A DNA stretch of 64,000 nt. Source: a virus. The stretch covers positions 1 to 64,000 of IMG/VR virus record IMGVR_UViG_3300042868_009486; one strand, given 5' to 3'. The position numbers and the translations under genes are program-made. Shown here piece by piece: positions 38,304 to 46,767 of this stretch. Position 1 is the first letter of the stretch. Each line of letters begins with the position of its first letter. A model generated the notes under the pieces. That model made no database searches. It was given only the letters and a program-made list of their open reading frames with translations, and had not been told where the DNA came from.

Positions 38304-38338
38304 TTCCCCCTTTCATTTGATCGGGGGATTTTTTTTAT
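38304..38338 (+). terminator. Rho-independent terminator
   Basis: TCCCCC (38305-38310) / GGGGGA (38323-38328) and a long T run, which runs into the late-type box (38336-38342) of the next gene. Confidence 0.75.
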
Positions 38339-38350
38339 TTATATTTTTTC

Positions 38351-38911
38351 ATGGGACTTTGTGATAATGTGAGATTTAGCGATAACTTCATGAATGAGTA
38401 TATGAATCATACTTATAATTCTTATTCTGATTATAAGTCCATGTATGAAAATGCAAAACTACAATACCTCATCCATAAAAAATATTTGAAACTCTTGGGT
38501 AAATTTATTGAAACGATATACCCTAACTTGAGGTTTGATATTTTTATTAGAAACCGAAACCCTAAAGAAAGAAAGGTCGATTGGTATGGAATGACTTATA
38601 TGGAACTTGTGATCTTTGATGTTATTTGTAGTCCTGTATATAACCCCATGAATTTTGAACCGGTTTATAGAACCCCACATTGTGAGGAGTATATTTCTAC
38701 AGAGTCATTATTTTATGAGATTGATTCATATCTTCCTGAAATTACTAAACATCTTTTAATTAAGTTTAAACCTTTAATACAACCTCATATTGAAATTCAT
38801 AATATGGATTTTTATAATATCCCTGAGTTTGAATGTTGGACTGAATGTTATAAAAGAGAAAGAATTAAATCTTATGCATCTTTTGGTGATCCTTATGGTA
38901 ATGGATATTAA
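38351..38911 (+). CDS. Protein of unknown function
   Basis: 186 aa, rich in Tyr, Asn and His (MNEYMNHTYNSYSDYKSMY). The N-terminal 60 residues are helical; the middle has FDIFIRNRNPKERKVDWYG. No tag, although a late-type box at 38336-38342 precedes it. Nothing recognised. Confidence 0.6.
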   Translation: MGLCDNVRFSDNFMNEYMNHTYNSYSDYKSMYENAKLQYLIHKKYLKLLGKFIETIYPNLRFDIFIRNRNPKERKVDWYGMTYMELVIFDVICSPVYNPMNFEPVYRTPHCEEYISTESLFYEIDSYLPEITKHLLIKFKPLIQPHIEIHNMDFYNIPEFECWTECYKRERIKSYASFGDPYGNGY

Positions 38912-39003
38912 AATCATTTATAGTGGATGGTGAAGGTCAATTTCTGGAAAATTTTTTTTGACCTGAACCTCCCCCAAACCCCCTCCTTGTTGTATTTATC
39001 TTT

Positions 39004-39846
39004 ATGAAGGTTTTAATTTTGGAATCACAATATGTCTCCCTTATGGAGGATATCAAAAAAGAACGATACAAAGAATTGGTGTCGAATCTTTTGGAAACTT
39101 TATTTGGGAAACTTTCTATTGTAGATAATGAAGATGGTGGTGAAATATATCAACATACCATACACGACCAAAATGGTGAAGATATAGCTGAAATCTATTT
39201 GGGAAAATATGGAAACGCGGGTTGCAAAAAAGACTTGACATTATCACGAGATGTTACTGAAAAACTCGAGGGGTATGTTCCTTATTTTCGACATAAATTA
39301 TTTTCTAAAGTTCTTGTTGATTATGTTTATGAACAATTGGGTATTAAATGTGATTGTGTTCAATATGATTATGATTTTGAAAATAAGGTGGAACTCGATA
39401 CTGACGGTACAGAATATGAATGGAGAAGTTCTAATACAAGAAAGTATAATGTCAAAAAGAAAAAGAAGATTAAAGAATCAATTGATAAGAAGAAAAAGTT
39501 TTTAATTGATGTAATGGGAATTGACTTCACAGATAAGATTGAAGAAATAAAAGATGCCTACGATGTTCCCTTGGAATTTGATGATATAATTGGTCCCGAT
39601 TTAATTAGACGAATGTTAAATTATTTTGGACCCATGTATCTTGTTGATATTGATGGGAAAAAATACTTATACCAATATAGATCCGATGAAGATAATAGGT
39701 TTGGATGGGATAGTGGTGATTTTGAATGGTTTCATGATGAGAATGGATTTGACTATGTTGATGGTGAAATCTCAGAAAAACTTGGTATTACACAAATGGG
39801 ACTAAAGTTCTCTGATATCATTGATATATTTTACAATGAAGACTAA
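39004..39846 (+). CDS. Tagged protein of unknown function
   Basis: 280 aa. Tag MKVLILESQYVSLMED, a diverged MKIIITESQ form. It has two alpha/beta halves separated by a basic segment (RKYNVKKKKKIKESIDKKK, residues 146-164) that contains IKES and could be a second processing site. The C-terminal half has YLVDIDGKKYLYQYRSDED. Late-type box 38993-38999 five nt upstream; TTTTTTTTGACCTG further upstream resembles the 56-bp promoter repeat. Confidence 0.65.
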   Translation: MKVLILESQYVSLMEDIKKERYKELVSNLLETLFGKLSIVDNEDGGEIYQHTIHDQNGEDIAEIYLGKYGNAGCKKDLTLSRDVTEKLEGYVPYFRHKLFSKVLVDYVYEQLGIKCDCVQYDYDFENKVELDTDGTEYEWRSSNTRKYNVKKKKKIKESIDKKKKFLIDVMGIDFTDKIEEIKDAYDVPLEFDDIIGPDLIRRMLNYFGPMYLVDIDGKKYLYQYRSDEDNRFGWDSGDFEWFHDENGFDYVDGEISEKLGITQMGLKFSDIIDIFYNED

Positions 39847-39871
39847 TATTTATATATAAAACAATTTAATT

Positions 39872-40435
39872 ATGAAAAATATTGAACAATACAGAAATAG
39901 GTTTAACTCTTTATTGGAGTCAACAATTGGGGATGTTAGACCTTTGATTAGTGAAGTTACCACAAACCCATTACACCAATTGATTGGAAAAACTGTAAAA
40001 TTCGAACCAATAAATTTAAATAGAGTAATTGGTGCGGATGTGAAAACAGATGTATGGTACGCTTCTGAGGTGGATAAGGAATCATTATCTAATCTTGATG
40101 CTAGTTATTGGGATGAATTTAAAACCGGAACAATCAAAGGAAAAATTAAAGGAGTAAGAATTCTTACACAGGATGTTATTTTATTTGAATTGGAGGATCT
40201 TGATAACCTTGCTCTTTCTACGAGAATAACAGCTGAACCTGATTTTAAATGTGGTGATGATGTTTTCAATATTACTCTTACGGTACAATCTTCTAATTCT
40301 TGGTTTTCAGGTAAAAAAGTTCAAGGGACCTACCGTAATGTAAAATTGGCAGAATACCTTAATAATAATTTACCATGTGGCGGGTTTGACTTTGCCAAAA
40401 TTGATTCTGAGGAAACTCCAACTAACTTTGCATAG
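39872..40435 (+). CDS. Protein with PLISE-type tag
   Basis: 187 aa. The leader MKNIEQYRNRFNSLLESTI, GDVRPLISEV ends in LISE at residue 28. The body is beta-rich (KTVKFEPINLNRVIGADV, TGTIKGKIKGVRILTQDVI) with paired Cys (DFKCGDD, LPCGG), possibly an OB- or SH3-like barrel. Late-type box 39847-39853. Confidence 0.65.
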   Translation: MKNIEQYRNRFNSLLESTIGDVRPLISEVTTNPLHQLIGKTVKFEPINLNRVIGADVKTDVWYASEVDKESLSNLDASYWDEFKTGTIKGKIKGVRILTQDVILFELEDLDNLALSTRITAEPDFKCGDDVFNITLTVQSSNSWFSGKKVQGTYRNVKLAEYLNNNLPCGGFDFAKIDSEETPTNFA

Positions 40436-40440
40436 ACCAA

Positions 40441-40914
40441 ATGTCTCCATTAGAAAAACTTAGCGATAAAGCACTTCTTCTTCTTATTAATCAAATAAGA
40501 GAAGAATTTGTGGATAATGATGTTGATTCATATAGCTTGGAAGAATTTTTATCAAGTTATAACATGATAGAAACAAAGGCATCCTATTTTGGAATTGATA
40601 ACTTACAAGTTCCAGATATAACTTATTTGTTTAAGTTATTTTCACAGATAGTTTATGACGAGGAAGATATTACAGAGTTACCCCCAAGACCACAACTAAA
40701 AAAACTAAGAGTTGAGTGGAGTGAAGATGTAACTGAATATAACCGATATTATTATCAAGATACCGTTGAGTCATATTATGATTTATCTACTTATGATATG
40801 CAAGTCTTAAGAAGTGAAGAATTTTTTGATCCATGGAGTGGTAAAATGTACCATAAAGAAATTTTGGATTCAGAAACAACTGAAGATGGGTGTACTGAAG
40901 TAACAGAAATCTGA
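40441..40914 (+). CDS. Acidic protein of unknown function
   Basis: 157 aa. A helical N-terminal half (MSPLEKLSDKALLLLINQI then REEFVDN) and a Tyr/Glu-rich second half. It has no clear tag, though LINQIREE is tag-like. Starts five nt after the 39872 gene and is closed by a terminator. Confidence 0.6.
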   Translation: MSPLEKLSDKALLLLINQIREEFVDNDVDSYSLEEFLSSYNMIETKASYFGIDNLQVPDITYLFKLFSQIVYDEEDITELPPRPQLKKLRVEWSEDVTEYNRYYYQDTVESYYDLSTYDMQVLRSEEFFDPWSGKMYHKEILDSETTEDGCTEVTEI

Positions 40915-40923
40915 TTAAATTTT

Positions 40924-40947
40924 AAAACCCACAAAAGGTGGGTTTTT
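40924..40947 (+). terminator. Rho-independent terminator
   Basis: AAACCCAC (40925-40932) / GTGGGTTT (40938-40945), loop AAAAG, T run. Confidence 0.88.
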
Positions 40948-40984
40948 GTTTTTCAAACATATTTATAAAATATATTATTAAACT

Positions 40985-41356
40985 ATGAAAAAAATTGTAA
41001 GACTTACTGAATCTGAATTAACTAATTTGATCGGTAAAATTGTAAAGGAACAAAAATCACAATTCCAACCCGATTCGTATTATTTGAATGTTGCAAATAA
41101 AATGATGAAAAATAACCCAAAACCTGACCAAGGTGGTAAATACTGCTTTACACCAAAAGGGTTGTCAAATGAAATAAAAAATCAAGGGGAGGACTACATC
41201 AAATTTTATAAAATTAAAAAAAATGACACATTAAGTAATCTGCAATCAATGACAGACCAAGATTCTGCACTTATAAAAATGAATCCTGTGTGTAATTTGA
41301 AATCTGTAGTTAAGGTTGGTGATGTTGTTATAATGAGTATGAGAGAATCCATGTGA
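40985..41356 (+). CDS. Tagged LysM-like protein
   Basis: 123 aa. Tag MKKIVRLTESELTNLIGKI then VKEQ. The C-terminal 50 residues (FYKIKKNDTLSNLQSMTDQ ... VVKVGDVVIMSM) follow the LysM pattern: Y-x-V/I-x-x-G/N-D-T-L at the start and V-x-x-G-x-x-I at the end. This predicts peptidoglycan or chitin-type glycan binding. Late-type box 40960-40966. Confidence 0.65.
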   Translation: MKKIVRLTESELTNLIGKIVKEQKSQFQPDSYYLNVANKMMKNNPKPDQGGKYCFTPKGLSNEIKNQGEDYIKFYKIKKNDTLSNLQSMTDQDSALIKMNPVCNLKSVVKVGDVVIMSMRESM

Positions 41357-41391
41357 TCATGGTCCGTTAATTTTTATTATCTTTTACAACA

Positions 41392-41424
41392 AAAACACCC
41401 TCATAGATTGGGGGTGTTTTTTTA
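41392..41424 (+). terminator. Rho-independent terminator
   Basis: AAAACACCC (41392-41400) / GGGTGTTTT (41412-41420), T run. Confidence 0.88.
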
Positions 41425-41487
41425 TTGATTTAATATATTTATCAGTAAGATCTTTTGGTCGATAAACATTAATTAAACTCAAATAAG

Positions 41488-41619
41488 ATGGCAAAAATAA
41501 AAGGGGGTTCAAGTGATTCAAGAAAACAATCATTTGGTAAAAAAAGGGTTGGGAAATTAAAAAGAAAATTCGGACCAAAAGAACAAAGACCAAAAAAATA
41601 TAAAGGACAAGGTAGATAA
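41488..41619 (+). CDS. 43-aa very basic protein
   Basis: MAKIKGGSSDSRKQSFGKK then RVGKLKRKFGPKEQRP and a KKYKGQGR end. Over a third of residues are Lys/Arg. Short proteins with this KKYKGQGR-type end occur in other Bacteroidota phages as I recall them. DNA- or RNA-binding is likely from charge. Box TATTTAT at 41446-41452; TAATG coupling to the next gene. Confidence 0.65.
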   Translation: MAKIKGGSSDSRKQSFGKKRVGKLKRKFGPKEQRPKKYKGQGR

Positions 41620-42068
41620 TGTTTACAAAAGAGGAAATAACTAAAATTAACAAAAGTGTATCAAAACAAGAATTTGAAACTCCTGTTTATATATACCCTG
41701 ATGATAAAAGTAACACATCAGTAACTTACACATTTGAGATTGTTGGAATTAAACCAATGATTTCAGTTGGTGAGTGGTATGATTATGCTATGTACGATGT
41801 GACTATTTTGGATGCAAACGAAACATTAAAAAAATGGATGTCAATTGCTATTAAAATATTCTACGAATACAAAACTGACGAACCGTTAAAACAAAGGTTA
41901 GAATACTTCTTGAAAAAAGATAGTTACATTCTTAGACGAGTTAATGAAGATATAGATAACACTTTAGGGTATTACCACACAGGAGATTATAGTCGATCAA
42001 CTATGAGAGATGTATATGTCTCTAACGAATTAGTAAAGGAAATAGAAAATATTGTTATAAAGATGTAA
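41619..42068 (+). CDS. Protein of unknown function
   Basis: 149 aa. Alpha/beta, Tyr/Asp-rich. VTYTFEIVGIKPMISVGEW is the clearest strand pair. No tag. In an operon with the basic 43-aa protein, closed by the bidirectional terminator at 42110. Confidence 0.6.
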   Translation: MFTKEEITKINKSVSKQEFETPVYIYPDDKSNTSVTYTFEIVGIKPMISVGEWYDYAMYDVTILDANETLKKWMSIAIKIFYEYKTDEPLKQRLEYFLKKDSYILRRVNEDIDNTLGYYHTGDYSRSTMRDVYVSNELVKEIENIVIKM

Positions 42069-42109
42069 CAAAAGAAACGGCTTAGGACCGATATAGCAAC
42101 GGCTATATA

Positions 42110-42149
42110 AAACCCCCATCAGTGTCGCTACCAATGGGGGTTTATTTTT
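42110..42149. terminator. Bidirectional terminator between convergent genes
   Basis: Ten-bp perfect stem AAACCCCCAT (42110-42119) / ATGGGGGTTT (42134-42143) with flanking A and T tracts, shared by the 41619 gene and the minus-strand FKBP gene. Confidence 0.9.
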
Positions 42150-42575
42150 TTATTGGATTTCTAATACTTCTAAATCGAAAATTAGTTTTTTTCCAGCAAG
42201 TGGGTGATTCGCATCCAACACGACTGTACTTTCTTTAACTTCTTTTACTGTTAAAATAATCGGACCCATTTCAGTTTGGGCTTGAAGTTGCATTCCTGCT
42301 GAAACTTCTCCTGGCATATTTTCCAAAGGAACCTCTTGCTCCATGTTTGGAAGGTATTCGCCATATGCATCCGACGGATCAATTTGTACTTCTTTTGTGT
42401 CTCCAACAGACATATCAATTAATCCCGATTCAAAACCTGAAATTAATTGACCTTGACCTAAAGTTGCTGTCAAAGGGTCTCTCCCTTCGACCATTGAGGA
42501 ATCGAAAACAGTACCATCTTCTAATCTTCCTGTGTAATGTACCTTGACGGTATCTCCATTTTGTATTTTTCTCAT
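42150..42575 (-). CDS. FKBP-type peptidyl-prolyl isomerase, SlyD-like
   Basis: 141 aa. NGDTVKVHYTGRLEDGTVFD at the start and GFESGLIDMSVGD are the FKBP core. An insert (YGEYLPNMEQEVPLENMP ... VKESTVVLDANHPLAGK) is the insert-in-flap chaperone domain of the SlyD group, and DxNHPLAGKxLxF is its signature. It lacks the His-rich metal tail of E. coli SlyD. It would assist folding of phage proteins in the cytosol. No tag. The upstream region (TTTTCTAAAAATATTATT) has neither promoter motif clearly. Confidence 0.9.
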   Translation of the reverse strand: MRKIQNGDTVKVHYTGRLEDGTVFDSSMVEGRDPLTATLGQGQLISGFESGLIDMSVGDTKEVQIDPSDAYGEYLPNMEQEVPLENMPGEVSAGMQLQAQTEMGPIILTVKEVKESTVVLDANHPLAGKKLIFDLEVLEIQ

Positions 42576-42637
42576 AATAATATTTTTAGAAAACTTAATT
42601 AAAAAATTTTGTTAAGTAAAACAAAACGATCTATATA

Positions 42638-42666
42638 TTGAAAATAAATTATTTTTACTATATTTG
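42638..42666 (+). promoter_or_regulatory. Host-type promoter TTG-N18-TATATTTG
   Basis: TTG 42638-42640 and TATATTTG 42659-42666, four nt before the ATG at 42671. Confidence 0.7.
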
Positions 42667-42670
42667 TGGT

Positions 42671-42964
42671 ATGGAAAATTTAGATAAGTTAGAACTACAA
42701 GAAATAAAATCTTTATGTAAGAAGTATGAAATCGGAACCGTCGGTGATAAAAAAACTTTGGTAAAAAAACTAAAATATTATTTGGACCCAATACAAAATG
42801 TTTTGAACACTCATGTTGGAAGAAAAATACCTAAGGAAAAAGAAATTGTAGGGGTTCCTGCCGACTCAACCGATAAGATTAATTCTGTTTTGAAAAAAAA
42901 AGGTCAATTTCTTTATTATTCTTTGGGGTATAACTACTACATGGTAGATAAATCGGATAAATAA
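42671..42964 (+). CDS. SAP-domain-like small protein
   Basis: 97 aa from ATG 42671. Residues 1-40 (LDKLELQEIKSLCKKYEIG, then DKKTLVKKLKYYL) follow the SAP helix-turn-helix pattern L-x2-LK-x3-Y-G-x3-K-x-L-I-x-L, a DNA-binding module. The C-terminal half is a small basic beta hairpin. Untagged, host-type promoter. Confidence 0.6.
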   Translation: MENLDKLELQEIKSLCKKYEIGTVGDKKTLVKKLKYYLDPIQNVLNTHVGRKIPKEKEIVGVPADSTDKINSVLKKKGQFLYYSLGYNYYMVDKSDK

Positions 42965-42979
42965 AGTATTTATTTTAAT

Positions 42980-44167
42980 ATGGGTAAAAAGTTTGTTATA
43001 TCTGAAAATGATAAAAGACATATCATGTCTTTGTATGGAATATTATCCGAAGAAACTGCAAATTTAATTTTCGGTAAAGTTGTCAGTGAGGTTTTTCTTG
43101 ATGATTATTTATTGTCTATGTATGAAAAATATACGGTAGGTATAAAAAATCTGAAAATAACTCTCGGTTACTTTGGGTCAAACGGCTCAGGAACATTTAC
43201 AAAAGTTTTAGATACAACAACAGACGAAGAAGGAAATTTTAAATTTGAAAATACACCACTAAGATCGGATTACACAATTATAGTTCCCGAGACTAATACC
43301 TTTAAGCAAGTAATTAAAAAAATTAATATAACCAAGGGGAAGGATCTTAATGTTGGAGACATTGTGGTCACATCAAAAACCGAAGTTCCAAATAATATGA
43401 TCTCTACTGATACAGATTTAAAAGATCCTTGTGGTGAATTTGAATCTTCATCTACTATTTTCTATGGTCGAGGTAATGAGGAAGTTAAAACCTCATCTAA
43501 GTTTGAAGGTGAACTTTCAGTGTCTCAGTCAATATTAGATGCTCTTACAAGTATAGTTGAGCAGTATTTTGAAAAGTTTCAAATAGATGAATCACTATTA
43601 GATTCCGCATTAGAATGTTTAGAAGTGAAAGAAGTCCCATTTAATTATGAGATAGTTTGTAATCAGATTATATCTTTAGCGACAACATCATTCAAGTATG
43701 TTGTAGTAAAAGCGGATATAAAAGACATTACTAAATTTCTTCAGGAATGTTCAAAGTATTCTAATAAAGAAATTATTGAACCTGAAAAAAAGATTGAGTT
43801 TGAAGATTACAAATTTATAGATGCTTTGAATTTGTCTTATGATACAAAACGAAAAATATTTATGTTAGTTGGATTATCGTCCGATCAAAACACTAATGAA
43901 GTTTTGGAAAGATTGAATAAAAGTCCTGAAAGGGTTGACTCGATAAATAAAAATTATATAAACCTTTACTATCAGGTTGATAGAGGTGATAAGGATAAAT
44001 ATTATATTGCGTCTGAATTTTTAGACATGGAGTCCTACCCATCAATCTACATTATTGAAGTTGTAAATGATCCTAATAACACTGAATTAAGGGACAGTAT
44101 AAAAATAATCAAAAGGTTGGATGGTGTAAGTAATAACTTGGAATCACTTGACACTTTGGGTATTTAA
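42980..44167 (+). CDS. Tagged protein with carboxypeptidase-regulatory-like domain
   Basis: 395 aa. The leader MGKKFVISENDKRHIMSLY, GILSEE is a tag ending in LSE. Residues 50-130 form a beta-sandwich of the CarboxypepD_reg/prealbumin type (LKITLGYFGSNGSGTFTK ... DEEGNFKFENTPLRSDYTI). Such sandwiches often decorate phage fibres. The rest contains four Cys and an acidic alpha/beta C-terminal region. Late-type box 42967-42973. Confidence 0.6.
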   Translation: MGKKFVISENDKRHIMSLYGILSEETANLIFGKVVSEVFLDDYLLSMYEKYTVGIKNLKITLGYFGSNGSGTFTKVLDTTTDEEGNFKFENTPLRSDYTIIVPETNTFKQVIKKINITKGKDLNVGDIVVTSKTEVPNNMISTDTDLKDPCGEFESSSTIFYGRGNEEVKTSSKFEGELSVSQSILDALTSIVEQYFEKFQIDESLLDSALECLEVKEVPFNYEIVCNQIISLATTSFKYVVVKADIKDITKFLQECSKYSNKEIIEPEKKIEFEDYKFIDALNLSYDTKRKIFMLVGLSSDQNTNEVLERLNKSPERVDSINKNYINLYYQVDRGDKDKYYIASEFLDMESYPSIYIIEVVNDPNNTELRDSIKIIKRLDGVSNNLESLDTLGI

Positions 44168-44191
44168 TAATATTTATAAAAAAAACATGTT

Positions 44192-44521
44192 ATGAATAAT
44201 AAGATAAATAAAGAATTAAAAGAAATGAAGTACCTTTTTGGTTATGAAAGAGGTAGAGTTATTTCAGAACAAAATATGCCAATCGATGAATACGAAGTGG
44301 AAGATGATATCGAAGTTTTAGATTTTGATCCTGAATTTGCAGGTAGAGAAGTAGAAACACCGGTAAGACCCGATGTTGACACACCAACAAAACCATCGAA
44401 ACCCGGAACACCGTATAGACCAAAACCAGGACCAAAGAAAAATCCTAAGGCAGACATGGATGATGTTGATATGCCAAATTGGTTATCATTTGATGAATTA
44501 GGTTTAAATTTTGAAGACTAA
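44192..44521 (+). CDS. Tagged Pro-rich acidic protein
   Basis: 109 aa. Tag MNNKINKELKEMKYLFGYE, RGRVISEQ ends ISE|Q (residue 26). The mature part is acidic then Pro/Lys-rich (TPTKPSKPGTPYRPKPGPK), with an aromatic/acidic C-terminus (WLSFDELGLNFED), so it is likely disordered with a C-terminal docking motif. Late-type box 44171-44177. Two nt before the 44524 gene. Confidence 0.65.
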   Translation: MNNKINKELKEMKYLFGYERGRVISEQNMPIDEYEVEDDIEVLDFDPEFAGREVETPVRPDVDTPTKPSKPGTPYRPKPGPKKNPKADMDDVDMPNWLSFDELGLNFED

Positions 44522-44523
44522 CT

Positions 44524-45801
44524 ATGAAAAAATTAATCGAACAAAGAGACGAACTTAGAGTTAAATTAGTTTTAGAAGGATTAAGTAATGCTGAAATGAA
44601 TCGTTTAGCAAAACTTTCATCTAAAATAAATGAGGCTCCAATCGATTATGAGGGACCTGAAAGAATGGAACCAGGAATCGAAAGAAAGATTACAGGTAAA
44701 GAAACACCTTACCACAACTTCCCAGCGATACCCGAAATGGATAGAGACTTTATAGAACTTATTTCTTCAAAAAGATTCAAAGACTCTGTTGATAAAGTTA
44801 GAAGATACATGGGTAATACCCAAATCATTCAAGGAGGTAATCCACTCATGCAGTTGATGATGACAGTTGGTCAGGCGATGCAACAAATCATTGGTATCCA
44901 AATGAGACATAAGGAAGAATTGGAACAACTCGCTATCAAACTTGTCAAAGATGAGATGGGAATTCCTGAAGATGCAATGCAGTTCAAGGCTGAACTTGTT
45001 ATGCAACCAATGGGTGCTGCTGAAGGGATGCAACAAGAACCTGAACTACCAAGTGAAGAAGAAGTTGAAGAGTTTATGGGCGATATGGAGTCATTTAATT
45101 TAGAAAGGTCTAAAAGAAGATTCATTAATTCACTTATTCAAGGGGCAGCATTTAAAGGTGGACATATGTATGTATTAGTTTCAAATGAACTAAACGACAT
45201 GGACCCAAGATTATTGAACCTATATGGCGTTTCACAATCTTTGATGGAACATGCTTATTGGATTTTCCCTGATATGGAACAAATGGCTGGCGGTGGTGGT
45301 GGTCAAATGGGACAATCAGAAGTTGATGAAGAAACTGATCCACCCACAGTAAAGGCTAAAGCAGTAACATTCCCATTATTAGTTCACGAGTTAGTTAAAG
45401 GTGTTTATGAAATCTTTGGAACACATGGTTTACCTGATGACCCAAGACAACAAGAAATGATTTTAAATGCTGAAGACACTTTACCTGCGGAAATTTGGGA
45501 CTCTCGTTTGGGTCCAATCTTTTGGGAAAAGTTTATGGCAACATATCCTATGGAATTATTTGATGAGGATAAAAAACATATACAACATTACTTATTTATG
45601 CGTTTCTCAGCACTTGACGCTAAAGAATTTTTCAGGGTAGCAAACCTTATTTTAGCCGGTGATCCTAAAGGAAACAAATTTATTCAAGACATGGTTGACG
45701 ATATTGTTCGTGAACTTAAAAAAGAGGAATATAGACAAGCATTACCTAACGAAGATGACGATGACAACTTGGATAACATCGATATTTCAGGATTATTTTA
45801 A
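44524..45801 (+). CDS. Tagged, probably structural protein
   Basis: 425 aa. MKKLIEQRDELRVKLVLEG, followed by a helix ending KINEA (residue ~38), could be a long tag with cut INE|A. The body is mostly helical, Met/Gln-rich (LMQLMMTVGQAMQQIIGIQM) with a Gly-rich loop (MAGGGGGQMGQ) and an acidic C-terminus (EDDDDNLDNIDISGLF). Length, abundance-type codon use and neighbours suggest a virion or assembly protein, but no family is recognised. Confidence 0.6.
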   Translation: MKKLIEQRDELRVKLVLEGLSNAEMNRLAKLSSKINEAPIDYEGPERMEPGIERKITGKETPYHNFPAIPEMDRDFIELISSKRFKDSVDKVRRYMGNTQIIQGGNPLMQLMMTVGQAMQQIIGIQMRHKEELEQLAIKLVKDEMGIPEDAMQFKAELVMQPMGAAEGMQQEPELPSEEEVEEFMGDMESFNLERSKRRFINSLIQGAAFKGGHMYVLVSNELNDMDPRLLNLYGVSQSLMEHAYWIFPDMEQMAGGGGGQMGQSEVDEETDPPTVKAKAVTFPLLVHELVKGVYEIFGTHGLPDDPRQQEMILNAEDTLPAEIWDSRLGPIFWEKFMATYPMELFDEDKKHIQHYLFMRFSALDAKEFFRVANLILAGDPKGNKFIQDMVDDIVRELKKEEYRQALPNEDDDDNLDNIDISGLF

Positions 45802-45811
45802 AAATAAAAAA

Positions 45812-46105
45812 ATGGAAAGAAGAATAACAGAATCAGAAATCAATAGAATCGTTAATAGAGTTATTAACGAAGAAATGGAAGACAAAGAATTAAGATTTGG
45901 GGTCGCATATAACAAACAAACTGAGTTGGTTGATGATGTCATCAACAGGATTAAAGAATATGGTGAAGAATATACAAGAGCCCTTAATAAATTGAACTTT
46001 GATTTCCCAACCGAGAAATATAAAAGAGTTGAAAGACCAAGAAGAGATAATTTTGAATTACCAAAGGGTGTTAGAGTACAAAGTAGTGTATTTGGTGATG
46101 AGTAA
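45812..46105 (+). CDS. Small tagged protein
   Basis: 97 aa from ATG 45812, ten nt after the previous gene. Tag MERRITESEINRIVNRVI then NEE, expected cut INE|E. The mature part is basic and helical with two Pro/Arg clusters (KRVERPRRDNFELPKG). An upstream in-frame start inside the 44524 gene is rejected because it would bury the tag. Confidence 0.65.
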   Translation: MERRITESEINRIVNRVINEEMEDKELRFGVAYNKQTELVDDVINRIKEYGEEYTRALNKLNFDFPTEKYKRVERPRRDNFELPKGVRVQSSVFGDE

Positions 46106-46110
46106 TACTT

Positions 46111-46767
46111 ATGGACACTGAAAAAATATTAGAATTATTTAAAAAATATGCGGGAGACAAGATTAATTTGTATGGATTAATCGTGACTCCCGTTTTAGTT
46201 GAGACTAGTTTCAAAACTAAAGGTCAGTATAACATATTTTTTAATTTTGAAAATCCAAATAATGTATCTTATTATACAATAATAGTGGAGAATGAATTAT
46301 CTGAAGATGTTGAGTCATTCGAATCAATAATCAATGAAAAAATAAATACATATTTATTGCCAAGCATTAAAAGAGGTCTTTATTTTAATAATGAACTCAA
46401 AGAAAAAATTCAAAATGTATTTGATTCTGTTAAAATTATAAAATTTGTTACAGGAACACCGTTTATTGGTTACGAAAGATACGAAATACATGTAGAATCG
46501 GTTGGTTTCAAAACATATGCGTATGATGATGAAAGTCTCTATATAGAAAATAATGTAAAAGCACTTAAAGCGACAAAAAATGGTGAAGAAATCAATATAC
46601 AAGAAGCGATTTTTGAATATGTCGACGAATTTTTACCAAATGTTGAGACTTATTGGGAAACAGAAAATTTATATAACCCAATTGACTATATTTTAAACGA
46701 TTATCCCTTATTAACTGACAGATGGGGTCACATCGCTGGTTACTACGACACAAAATTTATCCAATAA
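46111..46767 (+). CDS. Protein of unknown function
   Basis: 218 aa. Leader MDTEKILELFKKYAGDK, no clear tag. Two alpha/beta halves of similar make-up (YNIFFNFENPNNVSYYTII and YERYEIHVESVGFKTYA), possibly a repeated fold. Its last 11 nt overlap the convergent uvrC-like gene. Confidence 0.6.
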   Translation: MDTEKILELFKKYAGDKINLYGLIVTPVLVETSFKTKGQYNIFFNFENPNNVSYYTIIVENELSEDVESFESIINEKINTYLLPSIKRGLYFNNELKEKIQNVFDSVKIIKFVTGTPFIGYERYEIHVESVGFKTYAYDDESLYIENNVKALKATKNGEEINIQEAIFEYVDEFLPNVETYWETENLYNPIDYILNDYPLLTDRWGHIAGYYDTKFIQ